The notes beneath the pieces are model-generated. The model searched no databases. It had not been told where the DNA came from and saw nothing but the letters and a program-made list of their open reading frames with translations. Source: Blastocystis sp. Blastoise (lineage: Eukaryota; Sar; Bigyra; Opalinata; Blastocystidae). Taken from it: a stretch of 64,000 nucleotides of DNA. The DNA lies in contig JBBPEB010000012.1 of NCBI GenBank assembly GCA_039096225.1, forward strand, positions 143,071 through 207,070. The letters are read 5' to 3'. The position numbers were made by a program, and so were the translations under genes. Of the stretch, positions 50,411 through 64,000 are shown piece by piece (the first letter of the stretch is position 1; every line of letters begins with the position of its first letter).

Positions 50411-51577
50411 TTATAAATATAAATATCAATAATGTTTTATATAATTATCCATAGAACTAAATTAATTCTATTTTACTATTTTTCTTAGCTTGTTTGTTTT
50501 ATATCTACAGCGTAATAAATATGGTATATAATACGTGCCATTAATAAATATAAAAACCATTAAGAAGAAAAATACCATCTCATTGTATTAATTGTAACAT
50601 CTGGTCATGTAATATTAAATGATTGAAGAATATAAACGTATATTTGAGGTACTAATTATTAATTTTTTAAATAAAAATAAAAAAAATATTTTTATAATGT
50701 TTTAGTTTTTTTAGTGATTTTATTTTTTAAAGATAAGATTTTAAATATTTATTTTTTATATTTTTTTTTTTTTTGTTTTATGTTGCATTTTTATTTTTAT
50801 TCACATTTATGTTCACAATTCATTAAATAATATCTTAATTAAAAATTTATGATTTTTATATTGAAATAATGTTATTTAAAAATATTTTTTTTAATTTATT
50901 ATTTATTATATTATATTAATAATATAGTAGCTATTAAAATATTAAAGGGAGAGAATAAAAAAAATAAAAAAAGGGAAAGAAAATAACATATTCGTATTGT
51001 TATAATCAATTTTTATATAAGAACATTTCATAGATATTCTTTTTTAAATTAAATACCGCAAAAACATAATACTGATTATAAATATTTTATATTCTTATAT
51101 ACGTAGTTAGAGTTGCTAATTTTAAGCCATAAAAAGCAAAATTACTAATAGAATTGTAATACATCATTTTTATAAAATATTTAGTAGTAATTTCTTTATT
51201 GAGTTATAATGAAATGACACTTTTAAAACACCTATTCTTTTTAATTATTATAGGAAGCATAGTAAGTAAAATATTATATATTGAATATAATGCTTTTCTA
51301 AGAAATTTGTTATCGTTGTTAATGTTTAATTTAATAGAAAAGATTTATTTATATATAAGTTAGATATTATGAAAAATAAAAAAAATAAGTGTTGTAAATG
51401 CTATAAGGAAAATGTATTATTGGTTAAGAAGCCTCTACCAAAAAAATTTTAAAATTGGTGTTTTTAAATTATTGGATAATTTATGTTTAATAAAAAATAT
51501 AATTCTTGGTTAAAAGAAAGTTATACTTAGAAACCTTATGAGAAGATATATAAAAAATAAAAATAACCAAAAACGCG
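50411..51577. other. AT-rich sequence without open coding frames
   Basis: About 1.2 kb between the detached fragment and the stop of the upstream giant ORF. It is AT-rich, with long T runs near 50,770 and no sushi or Ig module in any frame. It could be a long intron of a single giant gene, or an intergenic gap between two genes. Confidence 0.5.
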
Positions 51578-54500
51578 TCATAATCGAGACAAAAACGCGT
51601 TAATTGTAGAAATAGGACTAAATGAAATAATAGCAGAAGTTGTAAATGGATTCAATGTGAATTGTATATTTTTTATGATATTAAGTTGATTTTGTGAATA
51701 GTTAAATTCAAAATCAGCAAAAGGAAAACATAAATATTCTTCATCTGTGTAATAGCCGTCAATACAAGTAGATTGTATATAACCAATTGTTCCAGAAGGG
51801 CAAGGCTTTGTTGATAAACCATTTTCATTTGCACTACCATAACCATCTTCATTTACAGAACAAGATCTAGGAAGATTACCTTTACAGTATCTTAATTCAG
51901 ATAATTGCAGAAATGTATTTTCATGTCATTGAATTATCAGTAAATAGACTTGTTTGGCATTTTGTAAATCTTATTAAATAATACCTATAAGCACCAGGTG
52001 TATCAACAACAAAACTAAGTGATTGATAAGTATGTGTAAATACATTACCATATACTCTATCTACAATAGTTTCAGTAATAAAATCATCATTAGAACCAAT
52101 TAATGTCCAATCAGAAGGATGTCGTCTACCACAATCATTAGCAGCAATTAATGTATAACGAGTAATTACAGTAGGTGCACTATAAGTATAACGTATATAA
52201 GAATTGACACTAGGGCAGCCATTAAAAAAGCATGCTTTTGTATATTTAGATCCATCAAATAAATTAGTTATTGGTTCATTTGAAATGGTAGAAAGATTAC
52301 TACTAGCATTAGAAGCATTCATATCACAATTACCATAAATAGGAACAATAGAATATTCAAGTTGAGTAGACATATCAGATTCAGGTAATTCATTACGTAT
52401 AGCTAAAGTATTAGTACCTGTATGTATAATATCATAAGTACTTAAAGTAAATGTATAAGTAGCAATAGTAAATGGTTTATTTTCAGTACTTATAAATACA
52501 CTTTGACCATTTATATAGACTTCAATACCACCAATAGTATTAATAGTAAATGTATATTGCATAGCTTCTTCATCATATATAGTAAAATGAGTTCTATAAT
52601 AAACAGTAGTTTCAGTATGAGTATTAGAAGCAAAAGTAATAGTATTCCAAGTAGAATCATCATAATTATATTGAGTCCATTCAGTAGTATCTTGAGAAAC
52701 AATACTTTCTTTCCAAGTATATTCTTTAGTAGTTGTGGAGACAGATAAAGTTAAAATAACAGTATTAGAACCTTCAGAATTACCAAATGTAACAGTATAT
52801 TCAGTAGAATCTAATGTTTCAGGAGCATTACCACGAATAACACCTACAGTATCTATAGATAAAGATCCAGGAAGAGCAGGAGAACAAGATATAGATTCAA
52901 CAATACCACTAACAGTAGGTATAAGATGTACTGATTCTCCTTTGTAGAATGAATAATTATTAGAATCAGAATAAGAAATATCATAAGGAATACGTTTAAC
53001 ACAACCATTAATAATAGGTCCAAATTCTATAGTACTCTTTAAACAAGTACGTGTATAATCACCAGTATAAAGAATAGGATCACAAGGTTTAGTAGCAATT
53101 TCACCAGGAACAGTTTGAGCAAAACCATCAACTTCTTCACAATAATGATCATATATATATAATTCATAAGTAAATTCAACAGAACCAGCAGCATTAGTAG
53201 CAGTAAGAGTATATATATAAGTACCTATAGTAGTAGCAGTACCTGAAATAACACCAGTTTCAGTATCAAACGTTAATCCAGAAGTAATAGGATCAGGAGT
53301 GATACTATAAGAATCAATAATACCAGTAGTAACAGGAGATTGCATAGGAATAGCACTATTAATATATAATGAATGATAAGCTATATCATAAGTATAATGT
53401 TCAATAGGATTAGCAGTACAATTAGTTAAAATTAAATCACTCCAAACACCATTACCTTCTACAAGTGTACATGTATAATAAGCATTACCAGAATAATACA
53501 TAGGACATTCTAAATCATAATTCATTTCAACATTAGTTTCAGGAAGAGTAATAGTATCATCATTAACAGTAGTACTAGCACAAGTAATACGTGTACAATC
53601 AGAAGTAATCTCACTCCATGTACCATCAACTTGGCATGTTCTATGTAATACACAACGATCTAAACCACCATCATAATAATCTATATCAATAACTTCTGTA
53701 GCTGTCTTAGTTTCCCAAGTTTGATTATAAATAGTATCCGTATCTTCAGAACAAGATCTTAATTCACAAGTAGATACAATTTCACTCCATGTAGCAGGAT
53801 ATTGAGGAAGACAAGTTCTAGAAGTATTACCATATTCAATAGGATTTTCACAAGGAAGTTCTTTAGATTCTCCAGCAATTACAGAACCATAAGATTCATC
53901 TTCACAATATAATTGATTAATAACAATAGAAACAGTAGTTTCATAAGAACCAGCACCATTAGTAACAGTAATAGCATAATCTTGAATATCTAAAAGAATA
54001 GCAGATGAACCAGAAATTACACCAGTAGTAGGATTAATAGAAATACCTTCAGGTAAAACAGTAGATTCAAAAGTATGTGCAATACCAACAATAGTAGGAG
54101 TTACTTCAATAGATTCATATCTATGAACAGAAATAGCAGGATAAGTAACAGAGGTAATAGGCATATCAACACAATTATTAACTAATTCACCCCAAGTAGT
54201 AACATTATCTATAAGTGTACATTGTCTATAAAGAGATCCACTTTGATATTGAGGACAATTAGCATAACGAATAGTATTAATTCCAGTGGCTAACCAAAAG
54301 AGATTATCAATTATTTGATGAGAACATTTCCTAATAATACAACTATTATCAACAATATCCCATAAACCATTTAATTTACAATATCTCTTAATAATACCAT
54401 TATAGTCAGATTCACAATTAAATGTAGAATAAGTACCAATAGGAGTCATAGGCCATTCAAATCCTTCACTAGTACCAGCATTACAATGAGTAGGACTATA

Positions 54501-57500
54501 ATAATACATAACAATATTAGACTTAGTATTATAAACACCTTCAGCATAACTAAGAATACCTTCAGGAAGATATATAGTTACAATATCAGAAGATTGAGCA
54601 GTTATACTTAATTTATATGTATTTTCATTAATAACTTCAGAATTTATTAAATCAGCATTAGTAATAGATAATAAACTTAATGAAGCTGTAGATAAAGGAA
54701 GTGAAGATACAAGATAAACGATAATTTCATTAGTAGATATATAGAAACCAGTAGATTCAGGAATTAACCATGAATTCAAAATTTTTATAGTATAAGAACC
54801 AATTATAGAATTAGAAGAAATAATAGCATGATTATACGTATCAATAATAGAATCTGGTAAATAAATAGAGAAATCATTTTGAGAAGATATAGAAACAGTT
54901 AATAGATAAACAGTATCAGATAAAGCTAAAACATTAGAAACAACACAGTTATTAACAGCAAAAGGAGAATAAATAGAAAGAGACACGCTTTGACTGAAAA
55001 CAGCGTAGACAGACACAACATTATGATTAACATTGTATTTAATAGCAGAGGTTAGAATAGAAGATGTTTTAGAAAAATTATTATATAGCTTAAAATCAGA
55101 ATATACACTTGATTTACCCATATTAACACTTTTTGTGATAAGGTTAAGACGAGTAGATATAGCTGAAGTTTGTGTATCATCTATATATTCAGATGACCAA
55201 AAACCACTACCAGGATACTTATATGAACAATAAAATATATTTTTAGCATCTCTTCTTAAACGAATAGATATATCTGTAACTGCGCCACCAATAGTAGTGT
55301 AGTAAGTACCACCAGTTTTATATGATTTATACACTAATCGAAGAGGATAATTTATCGAATAATAGTCAACAAGACATAAAGTAATTGGATATTGACCATC
55401 TTCAGAAGTAATAGCATAACCAGCAGCATGATTAGTTGTTCCTGTAGGGAAATGAATAGTAACTTCACTTGTAAATTCTTTAGGCATAGGTTTATACATG
55501 AAAGGAGCATTGTTTCTTTTTGTTTGAGTAATATCAGTATTAGCAGTAGTAGTAATAGTCATTTGACCATTAGCATAAGAAACACTAGCAATAGAAGGAT
55601 TCGGGAAATCTTGTTTCCATCCAGAAGTAGCAGAGAATGGTTCATTATAATAAAGAGTATTTGTTGTTGGAATAACATACATATTATCACTACCACCACA
55701 ATAAGATAAATTATCACCAGCACAAATAGTAGTACATAAAGAATTATCAACATGTTGAGTTAAATCATCATATGTAGGTATACAAACACATTTATTACCT
55801 TGAGTTAAACCATAATATTCAGAAGAAGCACATTCAACTAAACAATCTTCAGGAGACATATTATCAATAGTAATAATAGGAAGAGAAGAAGACATAGACA
55901 TACAGCCAAGAGTAGATTTAATTTGTTGATACGGAGTAATAGGTACAGTAGAAACAACTAAATGGGAGAAATAAGTCTTAGCTGAACGAGTAACAGCACT
56001 TCCATCTTCATCAAAGCCATGAATACATAATCTATCAACACCACTCATATCACTATTAGGAGAAGAAGAAAATTTAGTCCAAGAAGTATGAGCAGCAGTT
56101 GTATCTTGTTTGAAATAATAATCATATTGAGTATTAGATACTTTAACAAACTTGAAATCAACCCAATTAGTATAAGTACCAGAGAAAGCAGCATTAACAT
56201 TATAAGACCAACTACTTAATTTTCTTTGATGTTTTACAGAATATCCAGCATCCCAACGTTCAAGACAAATAGCATCAGCTAACCAACTTAAACTACTTGT
56301 TTTTGCTAAACCAATACAACCTTGTTGTTTTGAACCAGGATTTGAACTAAATTTCATACTAAATGTAAGTTCAGTCCAACCAGTAGGAAGAGTATGAGAG
56401 AAATAAATAACATTATTTCTACTACCCCATTCAACATTTCCTGATCCAAGATAACTTAATGTACCAACAGTTTCACCATCAACAGTTTCAGCAGCAAAAG
56501 AAGTACGAACAACACTTGAATAACCATCATTTGGCCAATCGTTTATACTACTAAAAGTGGTAGAATAAACAACAGAAAGATTATGAATATATAGAGTATG
56601 AACAGTATCTTTTGATGTTAAATATTCATCAGTAATAGAAGTACTAGCAGCAAATGTGAAATAAGTAGCATCAAGAGAAGAATCTAAAGGAATACTAACA
56701 TATACAGTACCTGTACTAGACTTTAAATAAATAGTTGTTGAATCAACTAATATTTCATAAGCAGCAGAAGTAGAACAATCAACAGGAGTACCTAAAACAG
56801 TAGAAACAGTTTCATCATTAATAATTGAGACAATCTTACTATTACCACAAACAGTTATTTCATATCTATTACTATTAAAAGTTTCTAAAGAATTACTAAA
56901 AGCAATCTTAAGATTATTATCATTAGTAGACATATAATTAAATTTGATAGATCCAAAATTAGTAGTAGGTAATTTCCATCCTGAAGATATATAATTATAA
57001 TAATTATTTTCTTGTACAGCAGGTAATATATAAGAAGTTAATCTAGAAGGAATAATATAAGAATAAACATTAGATTGAGCAGAAGTCATAGTAGAAGTCT
57101 TAACAACGCCTGAAGGTAAGAAGAAAGTAGAGATACCGTTAATATTAGGATAGAATAAATATTCATGATTATTTGTACCAGATAACATAACACCATTTCC
57201 TACAATCCATTGAGAAGGAAGAAGAGTAGCTCCTTCAGGTAATTCAACATTAATAACAATAGGAATATCAGTAGTACCAGAAGTAGTATCCGATACAGTT
57301 ATAGTAAGAGGAGTATAAATACTACTACTTGATCCAGAAGAAATAGAAAGATTCTTTATATAAGCAGGAGATTCACCAGTACTAAATGTAAAATATGTAG
57401 CTACAATAGTATTATATTCATAAGAAACAAGAGTAGATTCACTAGTTGATTCAATACCTGTGCCAATAGAAATAACATTATTTTTATAATTAACCCAATA

Positions 57501-60500
57501 AGTTTGATAATTATCACTTACTATAGTAATATCATGAGTTATAGTAGATAATACAGTACCAGCACCATTAGAAATAACAGTTTGAGTACCAGTAGATTTA
57601 CCGAAATTAATTATAAGACTATTATCATTAATCGATTGAGCAGTAGATAAAGCAATAATAATACCTTCTTTAGAAGATAAACTTAAAGTAAAGAATAATT
57701 CACCATTTGAAATAGCATATGTAGCAGGCCAAATTGGATAATTACTATTAGAATTAATATAAGGAATAATAGTAGCTGTTTCACTTCTATGAATATCAAG
57801 AGAAGCAGCAGGTGAAGAAGTACCACCAAGAGTAACTAAACCTTCAGGAATAGTAATAGTAATAGGAGTAATAGGAGCATTAATAGTAGCAATACAACCA
57901 TTACCTGTATTATATACATCAATTACTTGATATCCATCAGAAACTTGTATATCACTGCTATAAATAGTAACAGGTACATTAAATGTTAAAGTAACAGGAA
58001 CATAGATATATTGAGAAGCAGTTTCAGGATTCCATGTAAGAGATACAGTAATAGGAATAGATTCTCTAGACCATGTAGTAGCAGAATTACCTATAGTTGA
58101 TTCACCAACTTGAAGAGATACAGAATTTTCAGGAATAGTAATACTATGAACATTATCATTAATACCAGTATTTACTGATGATACTTTAAATGTATATTCA
58201 TCATTAGATACTTTAGTAAATTCAGATACTTCCATATTAACAGTTTGAACAGAAGAACTAACAAGTTCTGTAGTAGGTACACGAGTAAACTTTAATGTAG
58301 CACTATAAGGAGAAGAAGAAGTATCTATAGTAAGTTCAGGAACAGGAATTCTAGTATCATTATCAGTATTTAAACTTGTAATACGAACATTTCTATAATA
58401 AACAGGATTACCCCAGTTATCTAATACAGCTACAAAAGAAGTATATGTAAATTCAGGGAATGAAGCATAAGAAAGAGCAGCAGTAGCACCATCCGAATAA
58501 GTACCTTTACCAAGAGTAACAGTAGTACCAACTTTCTTTACCCACATAGGTACATAAGTACCACTTGTACACCAATTAGCTTGAGTACCTGTTGCAAGAT
58601 TTGTATTAGTAGAATCAACAGTCTTTCTTATAGTTAAACCACTATTACTACCACCACCTAAAACAAAAGTTAAATAAGTACTTGTAGTAGAAATAGGATA
58701 TTCACGAATACCAATAAGTGCATCATTTTGACAATTAGCTTCAAAAGTAATAACAAAATCTTTACTACCTGTATTCCAACGTAATTGTTGATAATATTCA
58801 GTATCAAATTTTTCTTTACCACCATCATCTGAAACAGTTCTTAAGTTTTCAGTTGCAGTTAAGAATGAAGCAAAAGGAATTTCAAATACACAAAGAGAAT
58901 TACCATCATCACCACAAATATTTCTATTTAAAGTAATAACACCAGGTTGAGATATATCTGTATTATCAGCTAATTTAAATATACCAGTATAAACATAACC
59001 AGAAACAGAAGATGATTTAATAGTACCATAACTAGCAGATATTTCAGAAGTAGCAATAGTAATACCTAAAGCACTAGTATCAATAGTAAAAGATACAATA
59101 GATGAAGTAACAGGAATAGCACTGTGAATAGTGAAAACTCTTAAATTATGTGAAATAGGTACAGAAAGAATATTTGTAATAGAAATAGTATTACTCATAG
59201 AATTATAGATTTTATTAGAATCAAAAGCAACTTTAGCTTTAACATGAAGAGAAATAGTACCTAAAGTAAGAGGAGTAATAGTATACGTAAAATGAGTAGC
59301 ATCAATAGGAGTAGGAAGATTAATAGTAACAGCATCCATAGGTACAGTACTAAATATAGTATTATCAATACCAGTAAGTTCTTTAGAAGTAGTTACAGAA
59401 ATAGTAAAAGGAGTAGAATCAGAAATAGAAGTAGTTTCACTAGAAATTGATATAGTAGGTACAGATTTTTGATTATATAAATTATCTACTATAGCATCAT
59501 TAATAGGAACACCATAAATACGTACTTGACTCATAGTAAAACTACCAGAACTACCAATATATAAAGGATTAGCTTCATTCTTGAAAACTTTACCGAAATC
59601 AAGAGATTTTATGTATACTTATTATCAATATAAATAGAAACATTAGAATTAGTTGTTGATGTTGCTTGTAAAGTATATACAATATGATGCCATTGATTAA
59701 CAGCAGGAGCTGTATAACTCATTAAATATAATCCAGTACGATCACCAGTATAAATATATAATTCATTTTTCTTTTATACCAATTTCATAATCTAAATGAT
59801 CATTATCAGCAAACATCTTCTTAATAAATGTAAATGTTTGAGAATTATCAGAAGTCTTATACCAGAAACTAATAGAAATACCACTATTAATAATAGGAGT
59901 AGAGAAAGTAATATCTTCAGTATTTTCACATTCCCAAGAAGGAGTAGTAGAAGTAAATGTATATGCAGAATTAGAAGTACTTGAAGAATCATAAGTCCAA
60001 GAACTAATAGTATTTTGATAAATACAATTCTTATTAGCTATTTCATCATTACCTGTATTCTTAAATGAATAATCACGTACAAGCGAATAAGCAGTAAAAG
60101 ATTCACTTATAATACTAGTAGAAGTAATAGCAGGAATAGAATAATCTTCAGCAACCTCAGAAGGTAATTCAATAGAAACATCAACAGATTCTAAAATTTC
60201 TGCTTCTGTTATAAATACAGGAGCAATACCAAAAGTAACAACATTCTTATTAATAGAAACAGTACTTAAAACAGCATTAGTTATAGAAATTAAAGAACTA
60301 TCAAATGTAGCTACTTGACGAGGATAAGTAATAGTATACATAATAAGAGAAGCATATTTATTATTTCCTTCAATAGATTTCACAACAGTACCAGTAAAAG
60401 GAGAATTAGTAGTAAATATCCAAGTATTTTCAGAAGAAACATTAGGACAAGGAGTACCATCTAAAGCAGTACATATATTACTATCCATAGAGAATTGAAT

Positions 60501-63500
60501 AGAACGTCCAAGAGCAAATCCACCAGGTAATATAATATATAAAGTAGTAAGAGATGATTCTAAAGAAGAAATAAGAATATCACCATTATATTCATCACTA
60601 TGTTCACTATCAAAATAATGAATAACACTATTACCATTAAAGAGAACTTCTTGACCAAAAGAGAAAGTAATAGGAGTATTAGAAGACATACTAGTAGAAG
60701 ATTCAGGATTAAATATAGGAATAAATGAACTAGATTCAGGATTCTCTATAATAGAATTATAAGTAATTATATATTCAGTATATTTATTATATATATCAGT
60801 AGTAGTAGATTGAATAAATTCAGTATCAAATATTAATTTTGTAGTTAAAGTACGAGTACCTGAAGAAATAGGGAAAGAAATATGAATAGAAGGAGAAGGT
60901 AAAGTAGTAGATGTCCAAGACATAATAGTATCTTTACCACCAATAGAATTCATAATAGATACTTTATTTATATTTATATTCTTTACAGATTCACTAAATT
61001 CAATAGGAATATCAATAATATTTGAAGTAGTAGTTAAAGGAACTGTAATACGAATAGAAGGAATAGCAAATGTATTATATAATTCAATCATTTCATTATT
61101 AGTTAATACATATTTATATAATTTGAAATCAGAAACAGTAATACCACCAGTTTCACCAAGAATAACAGGAGATTGACTAGATATATACATAGAAGAATAA
61201 GTACATGTAGTAGATTCACCATTAATATATATAGTTTTAGTACCAGAATAAGCACTAGTAGTTTTCATAGTAAAACCTATATGAGTCCAAGTATCTATAT
61301 TAAGAATTACATTAGTATTATAATAAGCACAAGTATCCATTTCATTACCAGTAGATATAATTAATTCATTATTATCATTTATAAAAATAGAATAATTATT
61401 ACCATTAGTACCAGCTTTAGTAAGAATATTCTTTGAACCTATAGAATCTATCTTAAACCATAAAGAAATAGACAATTCATCACCAATAGAAGAATAAGGA
61501 GAAGTTGATATTGAATAAGGAGTATTAATATCTTTATCTTCATAAGAAAGACCACCAGTAAGAAGTTGAATAGCTTCATTCTCTGTATTTCTTGAATCTA
61601 CTACATATTTATTTATACCTAATTCAGTAGCATAACCAATATGATTATTATAAGATTCATTAAGAACAGGTATAGGACGATAAGCAATAGTAAGTGTAGT
61701 AGAAAAAGGACTACGAGGAGTAAGAATTTGATTTTCAGTATTTAAAAGGAATCCAGTATTAAATGTAATTATACATTCAGAAGAACGACGAATAAGAATA
61801 GTATATTGAGGTAAAATAGAAATATCATTAATAGTTGATTCAATAGAACAACCTTCATTTAATAATATAGAATTTGTATCAATATGATAATTTTGACCAT
61901 AAAAATCAAAAGAAATAGGAATTTCTTTCATTACATGAGATGAAGTAGGAATAGATATATCTATATTAACAGGAGCTATCATACATTCACTACTATCAAT
62001 TATATTAGACCATTCACCTTGATTACTATCATTATTAGAAACATTACAAGATCGTTTACGATTCCCTTCAAGTCCTTCACCACAAGCAATAGAACGTATT
62101 GTATTTATTTCTGTAGCAGGCCATATATATCCTTCATATTCTTCTTGAATACATACTATCTTACCACAATTATTCTCTATATCACCCCAAGTCATATCTT
62201 TATTACAGAAACGAATGATACTACCATCATTATTAGGACAAGTAATAGAAGCATAACTATTTGTATTTGTAGTTTCAAATACCATAGAATCAGTTGTAAT
62301 AGAATTACATTGATTACGAATACAAGTATTTATTATATTAGTCCATATAGGAGGATATATAGATCCACAAGTAGCTGATTTTATACCTGTATATAAAGTA
62401 TTATCACCACAAGAACCAATAGCATTCTCACCAGTAGCAGTAGTAGGATAATTATCACCACTACAATAAGTTTCTTCTACTATAATAGTAATAATAATCT
62501 CTATAGAATTCTTAGAATTAGATACAGTCACAATATAATTAGTAGAACTTAATAATGAAGACATAGAACCAGATATAATACCAGTATTCTCATTAAATAA
62601 TAATCCATTAGGAAGAGAAGGAGATATATTAATAGAAGTAGCTATACCATTATAAGATAATATATTTCTTATAGATTCATAACGATGTAATCTTAACGCA
62701 TTATATTGATAAGTAACATCAGAAATAGGATTATAATAGCAAGTATCTCTTTGTTCAGTACTCCACATACCATAAGCAAATGGTTTATCATTAGGATTAG
62801 AACATAAATAATACGATTTACCACTATATCCAGAAGGACAATCGATTTCATATTTATTATTTAAATATGTATAAGGTAAAGTTAAAGAATCAACTTCACT
62901 TTGGAAACAACGAGAATAATCTTCTCTATACATATTAGAAGAAGGAATTAAGACTTTTTCAGTCATATCTGAAGATTTCCAATATAATTTTAATTTATGA
63001 GAAACACCATTTGTTCTATATTGTACAAAGAACATAACAGGTGTATTAGCTACAAGATCTAAATCAAAAGATCCAGTATATTCACCACAAACATTATTTG
63101 TAAGTTTAGTTACACCATCAACATTTATTTTAATACCATCAATAGCTTCTATACTAATAGTATAAGTATTTGTATTTGTAGGATATAAAATAAAAGTATA
63201 AGAAGCAAAGAAATTATCAGTTAAACTATTTCCAGAAGTACCAAATGTATTACCATTTTCATTAGATAAATCCATCATTAATTCACTTGTAAAGAATGTA
63301 TTCATAGTACTAGCATAATAATTAACAGTACAACCAGTAGATGTTTCTGTTTTATATTGAGCTAAAATACCATGAGTACTCATACGATATTGACCTGTTA
63401 TTTCTTTGAAACTACTATCATTAGGTCCTTTCATTTGTATTTCAATACCACCAGCACCACCACCATTATAATTTATAATATAAAGCATTATGCCAACCTT

Positions 63501-64000
63501 TTGTAAGTGTTTTAGGACTTACAGATGTCCAACTACCAAGATATGTATTTTGATTAATTACAGCATTATTTATATTTAAAGAATCAATTAAGAAATATAC
63601 TTGATCATCTACTTTATATTGGAAACTATAACTACCTGTAGTATCTGAATAAATCATAGAATGAAATGTAAAAATAGAATTTTCAGTAGTATCAACATTA
63701 TTTGGTGCTGATCTGCAGAACAATATGCTTGATTAATAGAATCATAGAAATATACTTGTCTTGGAAGAATAGGTACAATATCATTAACACTAATATAAGA
63801 AGAAAAAGAAGTATGATGTCTCATAATCCATTTATTAACTTCAACAAATGATTCTTCAGACTCACATATATTATTACAAGTAAATTCATCATGATTACAA
63901 GTAACTGCATTCATCTTTCTACCATCTTTACAAATACAATAACCAGATATAGTAGAAGGAATCATAGAAGAACAAGTATATACATTAGTAGTATCAATAA
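51578..64000 (-). CDS. Giant multidomain secreted/adhesin protein, partial, frameshifted
   Basis: Continuous minus-strand coding sequence of at least 4,100 residues, running off the right edge. Domains, N to C: Cys-rich start; two PA14-like regions (one at about 63,250-62,930, YTFILYPTNTNTYTISIEAI); sushi and He_PIG modules (ISPSLPNGLLFNENTGIISG); LamG/concanavalin-like (ELSISLWFKIDSIGSKNILT); cell-surface Ig-like stretches; a second LamG (LYIYTGDRTGLYLMSYTAPA to VRIYGVPINDAIVDNLYN); FAMeT-like lectin (LIGIREYPISTTSTYLTFVL); WSC (LGCMSMSSSLP...CLVECASSEYYG...C..ICAGDNLSYCGG, about 55,920-55,670); more sushi/He_PIG; a galactose-binding-like segment; and a discoidin domain (CDMNASNASSNLS...ELRYC). 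The frame shifts at about 63,715, 63,485, 59,770, 59,625 and 51,930. In each case the domain continues in the next frame with no intron signals. The open frame ends in a truncated He_PIG-like segment at 51578. Most modules bind glycans or other surface ligands. Confidence 0.82.

Noticed and set aside
1-64000. CRISPR arrays, bacterial operons or prophage
   Set aside because: No regularly spaced direct repeats with unique spacers; genes have spliceosomal introns and eukaryote-specific products.

Overview
This is a very AT-rich eukaryotic nuclear window, most likely from a microbial eukaryote. The genes read with the standard code (TAA and TGA act as stops). They are split by many short introns that nearly all start GTAT and end TATAG, and many introns are almost pure TA. 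Recognisable genes include a Yop1/REEP membrane-shaping protein, a BTB-like/TLDc protein, a PH-domain protein, the co-chaperone SGT and the first enzyme of N-glycan assembly (ALG7/DPAGT1). TLDc families and huge secreted multidomain proteins are common in amoeboid and other protists, but I cannot name the species.

Layout. 1-5.4 kb holds Yop1/REEP (-) and the BTB/TLDc gene (-). 5.4-26.4 kb is an accessory stretch whose two ends carry inverted, diverged copies of one repeat. Inside it are a broken intron-rich gene (7-9.8 kb), two series of short exon-like segments (6.4-6.9 and 11.4-11.9 kb), a clean 1,073-bp transposon with perfect 213-bp terminal inverted repeats and a 9-bp target duplication (12.1-13.2 kb), an unknown ORF divergent from a frameshifted Tnp2/DUF4218-like transposase (13.7-17.9 kb), and about 4.6 kb of C-poor purine-rich low-complexity DNA (20-24.6 kb). 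26.8-37.1 kb is a housekeeping island: a small basic protein, a 41-aa membrane peptide, an orphan exon, the PH protein, SGT and ALG7.

38.5-64 kb is filled on the minus strand by giant secreted/adhesin-type coding sequence. It is built from sushi (CCP)-like modules, putative Ig (He_PIG) domains, PA14, LamG, WSC, FAMeT-like and discoidin domains. The left half contains three near-identical in-frame 2,001-bp (667-residue) tandem repeats. The two halves may be one gene of more than 25 kb. They are now separated by about 1.4 kb of T/G-rich low-complexity DNA between two identical 59-bp copies of repeat sequence, and by about 1.2 kb without open coding sequence.

Single-base frameshifts recur in otherwise well-conserved coding sequence: the giant gene, the transposase, the 7-10 kb gene, and one SGT exon junction. 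Either many loci are decaying or the assembly keeps residual indel errors. This caveat applies to every 'broken' call here.
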